Below are positions 46,205 to 54,953 of a stretch of 64,000 nt of DNA, in pieces. Within the stretch, counting starts at the first letter, position 1; each line of letters starts with the position of its first letter. Both the position numbers and the translations under genes were made by a program. The notes under the pieces were generated by a model. The model searched no databases and was not told where the DNA came from. It saw only the letters and a program-made list of their open reading frames with translations. The stretch is from an uncultured Polaribacter sp. (GTDB lineage: Bacteria > Bacteroidota > Bacteroidia > Flavobacteriales > Flavobacteriaceae), in NCBI RefSeq assembly GCF_947497125.1, contig NZ_CANMFI010000006.1:1-64000 (forward strand), given 5' to 3'.

Positions 46205-47371
46205 ATGAAAAAAATAATCTTTCTTTTTTTAACACTATCTTTTTTATTCTCTTGCAGTAAAAATGTTGAATTAGTTTCAACAATTGAAGTCAAAAATAAT
46301 TTAAACATTGATAGAGAATTTGAAACTGTTGAAATCGATATTTCTAATGTTAATTTGGGTAAAGGTTTTTCATTTATCGTTCTTAATGAAACTGCCAATG
46401 ATACAATAATTTCTCAAGTTGTAGATACAAATTTAGATGGGAAAAATGATGTTGTTCTTTTTCAGCCAAATATAAAAGCGAACGCAATTAACACATACAA
46501 ATTGTTAATTTCTAAAGAAAAGAAAGACTCAGTAACTGCATATTGTTATTCGCGTTTTGTACCCGAAAGAACAGATGATTACACTTGGGAAAATAATAAA
46601 GTTGGCTTTAGAACTTTTGGGCCTGTTGCTCAGAAAATGGTTGAAGATGGTGTAAAAGGAGGTACTTTATCTAGCGGAATTGATGCTTGGTTAAAACGTG
46701 TAGAATATCCTATCATAAATACTTGGTACAAAAGAAATGATGTAAAAAAAGGAGCATACCATAAAGATCACGGAGAAGGTTTAGATAATTTTCACGTTGG
46801 GGTAAGTCGTGGTATTGGAGGCACTGCTGTAAAAGTAGATACTTCTTATTACTTCTCTAGAAATTTTATATCTTACAAAACCATTACAACAGGGCCTTTA
46901 AGAACTAGTTTTGTATTAACTTATGAAACATGGGATGCGAAAGGAAAACGAATTGATGAAACCAAACATATTTCTTTAGATTTTGGTCAGAATTTAACAC
47001 GTTTTGAGATTGATGTAAAAGGGACAGAAACTATTTCTTCAGGCATTACTTTACATGATAAGAAAGGTGTTACAAACCAAAATGATCCTAATTTTTGGGT
47101 TAGTCATTGGGAAACACTAGATGATTCTGAGGTAGGAACAGGAATTGTAACTACAAAACCTTATTTTTCAGGTTCAGAAAAATATGTTACTTCTAGAAAA
47201 GATGAAAGCAATCATTTTTTACATTTAAATGTAATAGATAGTAAAGTTGTTTTTTATAGCGGTTTCGGTTGGGTAAAGAGTAAGCAGTTCGATAATCAGC
47301 AAGATTGGGAAAATTATTTGACCGATTTTTCTAAGAAAATAAATAGTCCGTTAATTGTGACTAAAAAATAA
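46205..47371 (+). CDS. DUF4861-family lipoprotein of the uronate operon
   Basis: 388 residues with a lipoprotein signal ending in LFSCS (Cys about 17). The remainder matches the DUF4861 pattern as I recall it: an N-terminal beta-sandwich-like region (VEVKNNLNIDREFETVEI, VDTNLDGKNDVVLFQPNI) then VGFRTFGPVAQKMVEDG, GIDAWLKRVEYPIINTWY, and YHKDHGEGLDNFHVGVSRGIGG. Several conserved His, Asp and Tyr residues cluster in this central part, which suggests an enzyme. DUF4861 genes recur in pectin, alginate and ulvan-type loci but I know of no settled activity. Position between kduD and the TRAP genes points to a uronate or uronate-oligosaccharide substrate at the outer membrane or in the periplasm. 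Confidence 0.8.
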   Translation: MKKIIFLFLTLSFLFSCSKNVELVSTIEVKNNLNIDREFETVEIDISNVNLGKGFSFIVLNETANDTIISQVVDTNLDGKNDVVLFQPNIKANAINTYKLLISKEKKDSVTAYCYSRFVPERTDDYTWENNKVGFRTFGPVAQKMVEDGVKGGTLSSGIDAWLKRVEYPIINTWYKRNDVKKGAYHKDHGEGLDNFHVGVSRGIGGTAVKVDTSYYFSRNFISYKTITTGPLRTSFVLTYETWDAKGKRIDETKHISLDFGQNLTRFEIDVKGTETISSGITLHDKKGVTNQNDPNFWVSHWETLDDSEVGTGIVTTKPYFSGSEKYVTSRKDESNHFLHLNVIDSKVVFYSGFGWVKSKQFDNQQDWENYLTDFSKKINSPLIVTKK

Positions 47372-47386
47372 ATTAACCTATAAAAA

Positions 47387-48373
47387 ATGAAGAAACCTCA
47401 CTTTTTTCAATACCTATTTGTACTAACCCTTTCGGTATTTGTTTTTGGATGTCAATCAGAGTCATCAATTACTACTTTACGATTAGGACATGCTTTAGAT
47501 ACACAACATCCTGTGCATAAAGCTATGGTAATCTTAGGGCAAGAAATAGAAAAACAATCAGAAGGAAAATTAAAGTTAAACATATATCCGAGTGGGCAAT
47601 TAGGAGGAGAAAGAGAATGTTTAGAATTGTTGCAAATTGGTAGTTTAGATATTACAAAAGTTTCTGCGGCAGTATTAGAAAATTTTATTCCGGAGTATAA
47701 AGTATTTAGTGTGCCTTATATGTTTAGAGATAAAGCACATACATTTAGTGTTTTTGATAGTGAAATTGGGGAAAGTTTACTACTAAAAGGAGAAAAATTT
47801 AGGTTAAGAGGTCTTACTTTTTATGATGCAGGTAGTAGAAGTTTTTACATGAAAGAAGCGCCTATAAAATCGCCTTTAGATTTAGTAGGAAAAAAAATTA
47901 GAGTTCAAAAAAGTAATATGGCGGTTGCCATGGTAAATGATTTAGGAGGATCACCAACACCAATTTCTTGGGGAGAATTGTATACAGCATTGCAACAGGG
48001 TGTTGTTGATGGTGCAGAAAATAATCCGCCAAGTTTTTACACCTCTAAGCATTATGAGGTGTGTAAATTTTATTCTTTAGATGAGCATACCTCTGTACCT
48101 GATGTTTTGTTAATTGGTACAGATACCTGGAGTCGTTTAAACGACCAGCAAAAAGAATGGGTAAAAAAAGCGGTAAGAGTAAGTACAATAGCTCAGCGAA
48201 AATTGTGGGCAGCTTCAGAGACAGCATCATTAGAGGCTGTTAAAAAAGCAGGTGTACAAGTATTATATCCAGAGAAAAAACCTTTCGAAGAACAAACCAA
48301 AGGTATTTTAGAGATGTTTAAAGATGATTTAGCAATGAAAGCCTTAATTACATCCATAAAAAATAAGCAATAA
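47387..48373 (+). CDS. dctP: TRAP transporter substrate-binding protein, uronate type
   Basis: 328 residues. Signal ends in VFGC, so this DctP is probably a lipoprotein. The TRAP-binding-protein pattern is clear: LRLGHALDTQHPVHKAM, YPSGQLGGERECLELLQIG, the ligand-binding Arg in GKKIRVQKSNMAVAM, and WGELYTALQQGVVDGAENNPPSFYTSKHYEVCKFY. It captures a carboxylated sugar and delivers it to DctQM. Genomic context with uxaC, uxuA and kduI makes glucuronate or related uronate the probable ligand. Its stop overlaps the dctQ start by one base. Confidence 0.9.
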   Translation: MKKPHFFQYLFVLTLSVFVFGCQSESSITTLRLGHALDTQHPVHKAMVILGQEIEKQSEGKLKLNIYPSGQLGGERECLELLQIGSLDITKVSAAVLENFIPEYKVFSVPYMFRDKAHTFSVFDSEIGESLLLKGEKFRLRGLTFYDAGSRSFYMKEAPIKSPLDLVGKKIRVQKSNMAVAMVNDLGGSPTPISWGELYTALQQGVVDGAENNPPSFYTSKHYEVCKFYSLDEHTSVPDVLLIGTDTWSRLNDQQKEWVKKAVRVSTIAQRKLWAASETASLEAVKKAGVQVLYPEKKPFEEQTKGILEMFKDDLAMKALITSIKNKQ

Positions 48374-48843
48374 TGAGAGCAAGAATAGATAGTATTTTAG
48401 AAAAATTAGTACTGTTAATTTTAGTGTTAATGCTAGCAAGTGTGGTTTGGCAAGTGTTTTCTAGATTTATACTAAAAAACCCAAGTACCATTACAGATGA
48501 GGTTTCTAGTTTTTCATTAATTTGGGTTGGTCTATTAGGTGCAGCATATGCAGCGGGCAAAAATTTACATTTAGCGATCGACTTAATTCCAGAAGATTTA
48601 GTAAAAAAAAGACAAAACTTGTTTAACGGAATTGTATTTATATCTGTGGCAGTTTTTGCATTTACAGTGATGATTATTGGTGGCTTTAGATTGGTTCAAT
48701 TAAGTTTTCAATTCGGGCAAACCTCTGCTACACTAGAAATTCCTTTAGGTTTTATTTATATGGTAGTTCCTATTTCTGGAATATTAATATGCTATTATAG
48801 TATAGACACACTTTTAAATCTAAGAAAATTAAACAAAGTATAA
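48373..48843 (+). CDS. dctQ: TRAP transporter small membrane subunit DctQ
   Basis: 156 residues with four membrane helices. Family features include VVWQVFSRFILKNPSTITDEVSSFSLIWVGLLGAAYAAGKNLHLAID, the conserved DctQ core, and a charged cytoplasmic loop. DctQ holds and orients the large subunit in sodium-driven TRAP systems. It overlaps dctP by one base and is three bases from dctM, consistent with stoichiometric expression of the three parts. Confidence 0.93.
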   Translation: MRARIDSILEKLVLLILVLMLASVVWQVFSRFILKNPSTITDEVSSFSLIWVGLLGAAYAAGKNLHLAIDLIPEDLVKKRQNLFNGIVFISVAVFAFTVMIIGGFRLVQLSFQFGQTSATLEIPLGFIYMVVPISGILICYYSIDTLLNLRKLNKV

Positions 48844-48846
48844 ATT

Positions 48847-50145
48847 ATGAATTTAGTAGAAGTCCTTATTTTAGTAGTTAGCTTTTTAATTTTCTTATCC
48901 TTAAGAGTGCCTATTGCATTTGCTATTGGTTTAGCGGCTTTATTTACACTATTAAGCGCCATGCCTTTTTTACCAAGTGTTACCACATTGGCTCAAAGAA
49001 TGGCAACTTCTTTAGATAGTTTTACTTTATCTGCAATACCGTTTTTTATTTTGGCAGGACAAATTATGAATAGAGGAGGTATAGCTGTTCGACTTATAAA
49101 CTTTGCAAAGGCTATTGTTGGTCCGTTACCAGGTGGATTAGCTTTTGTAAATATAATATCTTGTATGTTGTTTGGTGCCATTTCTGGTTCTGCAGTTGCA
49201 GCAGCATCAGCTATTGGAGGATTTATGAATCCTATGATGGAAAAAGATGGATATGACAAATCATTTAGTGCGGCAGTAAATATTACAAGTGCAACCACAG
49301 GTTTAATTATACCGCCAAGTAATGTTTTAATTGTATATTCTTTAGCAAGTGGTGGTGTTTCTATAGCAGCTTTATTTATTGCGGGTTATGTACCTGGTTT
49401 ATTAATTGGTTTAGCGTTAATGATCGTTGCTCTAATTTATTCAATCATCAAAAAGTATCCAACAGATAAAATGGTTGGTTTTAAAGAATTTTTTAAAAGA
49501 TTTATTGATGCTTTTCCTAGTTTAATGTTATTAGTGGTTGTTATTGGTGGTATTGTAGCCGGAATTTTTACAGCTACAGAAGCATCTGCAATTGCAGTAA
49601 TTTATACCTTAGTATTAGGTTTTGTTTACAAAGAAATTTCAGTAAAAGATATCTCTCCAATTTTGTTAGAAACCATAAAAACATCTGCAATTGTATTGTT
49701 GTTAGTTTCTACCTCTATTGCAATGTCTTGGGTAATGAGTTATGAGAATATTCCACAAGAAATTAGCAATACATTATTATCTATTAGTGATAATCCAATT
49801 GTAATTTTAATTATCATTAACTTAATATTATTGTTTGTTGGAGTTTTTATGGATATGACTCCTGCAGTATTGATTTTTACACCAATATTTTTACCAATTG
49901 TAACAGAATTAGGTATGAATCCAATTCATTTTGGAATTATAATGATTATGAATTTATGTATTGGTTTGTGTACACCACCCGTTGGTTCTGTCCTTTTTGT
50001 GGGTTGTAGCGTTGCAGATTTAAAAATTCAGCAAGTAATAAAACCCCTTTTACCTTTGTTTTTAGTGATGATAGGTGTGCTTCTGTTGATTACCTATTTT
50101 CCTGAATTAACACTGTGGTTACCAAGACAATTTGATTTGTTGTAA
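48847..50145 (+). CDS. dctM: TRAP transporter large permease DctM
   Basis: 432 residues, about twelve membrane segments, full length for DctM. Conserved blocks: LRVPIAFAIGLAAL, FFILAGQIMNRGGIAVRLINFAKAIVGPLPGGLAFVNIISCMLFGAISGSAVA (shown by key parts), IIPPSNVLIVYSLASGG, GIFTATEASAIAV, and MNLCIGLCTPPVGSVLFVG near the C-terminus. It is the sodium-coupled translocation subunit. Sits directly after dctQ and is followed by uxaC. Confidence 0.94.
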   Translation: MNLVEVLILVVSFLIFLSLRVPIAFAIGLAALFTLLSAMPFLPSVTTLAQRMATSLDSFTLSAIPFFILAGQIMNRGGIAVRLINFAKAIVGPLPGGLAFVNIISCMLFGAISGSAVAAASAIGGFMNPMMEKDGYDKSFSAAVNITSATTGLIIPPSNVLIVYSLASGGVSIAALFIAGYVPGLLIGLALMIVALIYSIIKKYPTDKMVGFKEFFKRFIDAFPSLMLLVVVIGGIVAGIFTATEASAIAVIYTLVLGFVYKEISVKDISPILLETIKTSAIVLLLVSTSIAMSWVMSYENIPQEISNTLLSISDNPIVILIIINLILLFVGVFMDMTPAVLIFTPIFLPIVTELGMNPIHFGIIMIMNLCIGLCTPPVGSVLFVGCSVADLKIQQVIKPLLPLFLVMIGVLLLITYFPELTLWLPRQFDLL

Positions 50146-50202
50146 AAATAATTTCTAATATTACACACTTAAATAATTTGATGAATATCAAATAGTTTTT
50201 CT

Positions 50203-51609
50203 ATGAACACAACTCATTTTATTACAGACACTTTTTTATTGCAATCAGAAATTGCAGAAACTTTGTATAGCAAATATGCAAAAGACCTACCAATTATAGA
50301 TTATCACAATCATTTATCACCACAAATGATTGCAGAAGACAAGCCTATAAAAAATATTACTGATGCTTGGTTAAATGGAGATCATTATAAATGGCGCGGA
50401 ATGCGTGCAAATGGTATCGATGAAAATTTTATTACTGGCAAAGAAACTTCAAAAAAAGATAAATTTTTAAAATGGGCAGAGACTGTACCGTTTACAATTA
50501 GAAATCCTTTATTTCATTGGACTCATTTAGAGCTAAAACGTTATTTTAATATTGATGAGATCTTAAAACCATCGACAGCGGAGGATATTTATGAAAAAAC
50601 AAATTCAATTTTAGAGCATAAAACTCCTGCCCAATTATTAGCTCAAATGAAAGTTGAGGTTATTTGTACTACAGATGACCCTATTGATAGTTTAGAGTAT
50701 CATAAAATTATAGCTGAAAAAGATTTTTTTACAAAGGTACTGCCTACATTTAGACCAGATAATTTACTCTTAATAGAAGCTAATAACTTTATAAGTTACA
50801 TTCAAAAACTATCTGCTAAAGTTCAATTTTCTATTTTAAATTTAGCAGATTTGTTAAAGGCAATTCAAAATAGAATAGATTTTTTTAATGACTTAGGCTG
50901 TAGAATATCTGATTACGGCTTAGAACAAATTTTTTCTGAAGATTTTACCCAAGAAGCAGCAGATGCAGTTTTTAAAAAACGCTTAGCTAATTGTAAGTTA
51001 TCTAAAGAAGAAGCCAAGTTGTTTTCATCTTGTATTTTGTATAATTTGTGTAAAATGTACGACAGCAAAAATTGGGTTCAACAGTTTCATTTAGGGGCAT
51101 TAAGAAATAATAATAGCAAACTATTAGATCAAATTGGTTTAGATGCTGGGGTAGATTCTATAGGAGATTTCAATCATGCAGAAAACATGTCGAAATTGTT
51201 CAATAAATTAGATTCAGAAAACAGTTTAGCCAAAACAATTACCTATAATTTAAACCCTTCTCAAAACGAAGTTTTTGCCACTATGATGGGTAACTTTAAT
51301 CAAGGTGGTGTGCCCGGTAAAATGCAATGGGGCTCTGGTTGGTGGTTTTTAGACCAAAAAGAGGGTATGGAAAAACAACTAAATGCACTTTCTAGTATGG
51401 GTTTATTAAGTCGTTTTGTAGGAATGCTAACAGATAGTCGTAGTTTTTTATCGTTTACAAGGCATGAGTATTTTAGAAGAATATTATGTAACCTTATTGC
51501 AGAAGATGTAAAAAATGGTCTTATACCCAATGACCTTGATTTTCTTGGAAAAATTATACAAGACATTTGTTATTACAATGCAATTAATTATTTTAATTTT
51601 AAAAAATAA
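50203..51609 (+). CDS. uxaC: Glucuronate/uronate isomerase
   Basis: 468 residues, matching UxaC. The N-terminal LPIIDYHNHLSPQMIAED has the HxH metal site of this amidohydrolase-fold isomerase; WTHLELKRYF, TTDDPIDSLEYH, FRPDN, and the later GNFNQGGVPGKMQWGSGWWFLDQKEGM and LTDSRSFLSFTRHEYFRRILC are all family blocks. It converts D-glucuronate to D-fructuronate (and galacturonate to tagaturonate). It is the last gene of the operon headed by uxuB; a small palindrome TTTGAT-GAAT-ATCAAA lies just upstream (50177-50192). Confidence 0.96.
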   Translation: MNTTHFITDTFLLQSEIAETLYSKYAKDLPIIDYHNHLSPQMIAEDKPIKNITDAWLNGDHYKWRGMRANGIDENFITGKETSKKDKFLKWAETVPFTIRNPLFHWTHLELKRYFNIDEILKPSTAEDIYEKTNSILEHKTPAQLLAQMKVEVICTTDDPIDSLEYHKIIAEKDFFTKVLPTFRPDNLLLIEANNFISYIQKLSAKVQFSILNLADLLKAIQNRIDFFNDLGCRISDYGLEQIFSEDFTQEAADAVFKKRLANCKLSKEEAKLFSSCILYNLCKMYDSKNWVQQFHLGALRNNNSKLLDQIGLDAGVDSIGDFNHAENMSKLFNKLDSENSLAKTITYNLNPSQNEVFATMMGNFNQGGVPGKMQWGSGWWFLDQKEGMEKQLNALSSMGLLSRFVGMLTDSRSFLSFTRHEYFRRILCNLIAEDVKNGLIPNDLDFLGKIIQDICYYNAINYFNFKK

Positions 51610-51683
51610 TAACATTATTTTTTAAAAATCTTTAATTTAACCATCTTAGGTAAAATATAATACTTTTTGGTTAAAATAGTTGA

Positions 51684-51733
51684 GGTTTCAGTACAGTACA
51701 GGATACTGAATTTATCTAATGTTTGTAAAATTG
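51684..51733 (+). promoter_or_regulatory. PUL regulatory site B with -10 box (susCD operon)
   Basis: Pentamers AGTAC-AGTAC-AGGAT-AC (core AGTACAGGATA, 51695-51705) lie inside an inverted repeat TTCAGTA-10 nt-TACTGAA (51687-51710). Exactly 20 bp after the core is TAAAATTG (51726-51733), one mismatch from TAnnTTTG. The susC ATG is 73 bases further on. Confidence 0.6.
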
Positions 51734-51806
51734 CTTTAATTAACAAAATTTAACATTTTATAAGTCACATTACAGTATTATTTTTATTTAAAACTAAAAT
51801 TTAAAC

Positions 51807-54800
51807 ATGAAACAAATTTTAAAAAAAAGAAATCCATCCTTAGGAATTTTGCTTATGCTTTTCCTTTTGTTCTCGGGTTTTACAAATTTTAATATACAGG
51901 CGCAAGAAAAAATTTCTGGTGTTGTAAAGGACCTTGAAGGATATGTTTTGCCAGGTGTAAGTATTTTACAAAAGGGAACAACCAGAGGAACTTCTACAGA
52001 TTTTGATGGAAATTATTCTATTGAGTTAACATTAGGTCAGAAGACTCTTGTATTTTCTTATTTAGGTTACAAAAGATTAGAGGTGCCAGTTAATGGTAAG
52101 ACAATTATTGATGTAACTTTAGAGGTAGAATCTGAAAGTTTAGATGAAATAGTTATTGTTGGTTATGGTACTCAAAAGAAAGAAAGTGTTGTAGGGGCTA
52201 TTACACAAGTTAAGGGTGTAGATTTAATGGATAGAGCTGCAGGTATTACTAATGTTGAAGAAGCTTTACAGGGTAACTTACCCGGTGTAACAGCAATACA
52301 AGGTAGTGGTACTCCTGGAGAGTCTAACATGAAAATTTTTATTCGTGGATTAAGTTCTTGGAATGGAGATGGTGGACCACTTATTCTTGTAGATGGTGTT
52401 AAAAGACAGATGTCTGATATTGATATGAATGATATTGAAAACCTTTCTGTTTTAAAAGATGCTTCTGCAACAGCTGTTTTTGGTGTTGAAGGTGCAAATG
52501 GAGTTATCTTAATTACTACCAAAAGAGGACAAACAGGGAAGGCTCAATTGTCATTAAACGTAAACTCTACAATTAAAACGGTTTCGCAATTGCCTGAAAA
52601 ACTTGATTCATATGATGCAATTATGCAGGCCAATAGTTCTATTCTTAGAGAGTTATCTCTTACCCCTGGTTCTTGGGGAGATTATGTGCCAATGGCAATA
52701 ATAGATAAATATAGAAATCCTTCTAGTGTAGATGAAAGATATATTTACCCTAATGTTAATTGGGAAGATGAAATTTTAAAAGATTTCGCACAAGATTTAA
52801 GAGTTAATTTATCTGTAAGAGGGGGTAATAAAACAGCAAAATATTTTGGTAGTTTAGCGTATCAATCAGTAAATGATATTTTTGATGGAGCTAAGTTTAA
52901 TGACGGAAGAGGTTCTGCAGGTGCATATAAATACGAGAGATTTAACTATAGAAGTAATATTGATTTTGACATTACAAGTACAACAGAGTTGTCTGTAAAT
53001 TTATCTGGTTATTTAGGTATTAGAGAAAATCCTAGTTCTTTAGCTACTGTTACAAACGGAATATATCAGATAGCTCCAAATCTTTTTACTCCAGTATATC
53101 CAGACGGAATATTTGGACAATCAATAAACCCAGCTTTCATATTTACAAATCCTGCGGTAAGTTTATCTAATACAGGATATGATACTTTTAGAAACTATCA
53201 AGTAAATACAGATATTATCTTAAAACAAAAGTTAGATTTTATTGCAGAAGGATTATCTTTTAAAGGTAGATTTTCATTAGATAATAATATGAGAACTGAA
53301 CAATCTGTTAATGATGGAGGAGTTCTTTACAGAGTTTTTGTTGATGGTGTTCCGGGTCCTGGTTCAGATAACCCAGTAGGTGTTAATGATTTTGATTACG
53401 TAAGAGATCCTTGGGGTATAGGGGCTGCAGAAGTAGATGATGTAAGTGGTCGTACAGGTAGAGCAAGACAAATGGTTTATGATGTTTCATTAAACTATGA
53501 TAAAACAATTGCAGAAAAACACAATTTAACAGCGTTATTCTTAATAAGAAGACAAGAAACTGCTACCGGTAGTCAATTTCCAAGATTTAGAGAAGATTGG
53601 GTAGGTAGGGTTACTTATAATTATGATAACAGGTATTTTATTGATGTAAACGGTGCTTACAACGGATCTGAGAAGTTTGGCCCTGGATATCGTTTCGATC
53701 TTTTTCCATCTATAGCTTTAGGTTGGACGCCAACTAATGAATCTTTTTTAAAGAATTCTGACTGGTTGTCTAAATTGAAGTTTAGAGGTTCTTATGGTGT
53801 TGTTGGAGATGATAATTCTGATGGAAGGTTTCAATACATAAGTCAGTGGGCAAGTGGTAACTCTGCTTATCTAGTGCCAAGTAATTATACTGGTGGTAAA
53901 TCTCCTTATACATGGTATAGAGAAGCTAGTGTTGGTAACCCAAATTTACAATGGGAAACAGCTGTAAAATATAATGTTGGTGCCGAGTTCTCTCTATTTA
54001 ATGGTTTATTAACTGGTGAAGTAGATTACTTTGCAGAGAATCGTGATAATATTGTAATTGCAGGTGAAGATAGAAGTGTGCCAGATTTATTTGGACAATC
54101 TGCTCCAGATTTTAATACAGGTATAGTTGAAGTAAGGGGTTTTGAAGTAGTTCTTGCTGCTAATTATACCTTTGCAAATGATTTAAATATTTTTGGTAAT
54201 CTAAACTTTACACAAGCAAAAGATTTAGTTATCGCTAGAGAAGATCCTCTTTTTTCTCCAGAATACCAACGAAATGCAGGCTATGCAATCGGTCAATCTA
54301 GATCAGCAATACCAGCGGGTATATTAACTAGTTGGGATGATGTTTATATGTCTACACCAAAAATCACAAATCAGGGGCAAACACGTGTTGGTTACTATGA
54401 TGTTGTAGATTTTAACGGCGATGGTATTTATGATTCTAACTTTGACAATGCTCCTTTTGGTTATCCAGAGCGTCCACAAAGAAACTGGAGTGCTACTTTT
54501 GGTGCAAAATATAAAGGTTGGAGTGTTTCTGCTCAATTATATGGTACACAAAATGCTTCTAGAAGATTTAGTAATAGTACATTTACACAGCAAACAGCTT
54601 TAATTTTTACACAAGATTTAAATTATTGGACAGTAGATACTCCTAATAACATAGATACACAACCAGCATGGAATGCTCCTGGAGGAACAAATCCAAGAGA
54701 TACTTGGTTAGATGCATCATTAACAAGATTAAAAGCGGTTTCTGTTTCTTATGATGTGTCGAGTAAGTTTTGTAAAAGCATCGGTCTTAAGCAACTTAGA

Positions 54801-54941
54801 CTTTTTGTGAATGGAAATAATTTGTTTTTATGGTCTAACTTACCAGATGATAGAGAATTTAATACATCTAGTGATGCACAGTCCAAAGGAGACTATCCAA
54901 CATTAAAAAGGTTTAACTTTGGTTTTAACATGAATTTTTAA
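51807..54941 (+). CDS. susC: SusC-type TonB-dependent outer-membrane transporter, first pair
   Basis: 1044 residues. Signal peptide (about 1-32, ending IQAQ), a carboxypeptidase-regulatory-like/DUF4480 domain (KISGVVKDLEGYVLPGVSILQKGTTRGTSTDFDGNYSI in parts, about 34-115), then the plug with EIVIVGYGTQKKESVVGAI, VLKDASATAVFGVEGANGVILITTKRG, followed by a long barrel ending in an aromatic residue (FNFGFNMNF). It would import oligosaccharides with its SusD lid, powered by TonB-ExbBD. It is first of five genes with gaps of 12-36 bases, under site B. Confidence 0.95.
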   Translation: MKQILKKRNPSLGILLMLFLLFSGFTNFNIQAQEKISGVVKDLEGYVLPGVSILQKGTTRGTSTDFDGNYSIELTLGQKTLVFSYLGYKRLEVPVNGKTIIDVTLEVESESLDEIVIVGYGTQKKESVVGAITQVKGVDLMDRAAGITNVEEALQGNLPGVTAIQGSGTPGESNMKIFIRGLSSWNGDGGPLILVDGVKRQMSDIDMNDIENLSVLKDASATAVFGVEGANGVILITTKRGQTGKAQLSLNVNSTIKTVSQLPEKLDSYDAIMQANSSILRELSLTPGSWGDYVPMAIIDKYRNPSSVDERYIYPNVNWEDEILKDFAQDLRVNLSVRGGNKTAKYFGSLAYQSVNDIFDGAKFNDGRGSAGAYKYERFNYRSNIDFDITSTTELSVNLSGYLGIRENPSSLATVTNGIYQIAPNLFTPVYPDGIFGQSINPAFIFTNPAVSLSNTGYDTFRNYQVNTDIILKQKLDFIAEGLSFKGRFSLDNNMRTEQSVNDGGVLYRVFVDGVPGPGSDNPVGVNDFDYVRDPWGIGAAEVDDVSGRTGRARQMVYDVSLNYDKTIAEKHNLTALFLIRRQETATGSQFPRFREDWVGRVTYNYDNRYFIDVNGAYNGSEKFGPGYRFDLFPSIALGWTPTNESFLKNSDWLSKLKFRGSYGVVGDDNSDGRFQYISQWASGNSAYLVPSNYTGGKSPYTWYREASVGNPNLQWETAVKYNVGAEFSLFNGLLTGEVDYFAENRDNIVIAGEDRSVPDLFGQSAPDFNTGIVEVRGFEVVLAANYTFANDLNIFGNLNFTQAKDLVIAREDPLFSPEYQRNAGYAIGQSRSAIPAGILTSWDDVYMSTPKITNQGQTRVGYYDVVDFNGDGIYDSNFDNAPFGYPERPQRNWSATFGAKYKGWSVSAQLYGTQNASRRFSNSTFTQQTALIFTQDLNYWTVDTPNNIDTQPAWNAPGGTNPRDTWLDASLTRLKAVSVSYDVSSKFCKSIGLKQLRLFVNGNNLFLWSNLPDDREFNTSSDAQSKGDYPTLKRFNFGFNMNF

Positions 54942-54953
54942 AAAGAATATATA

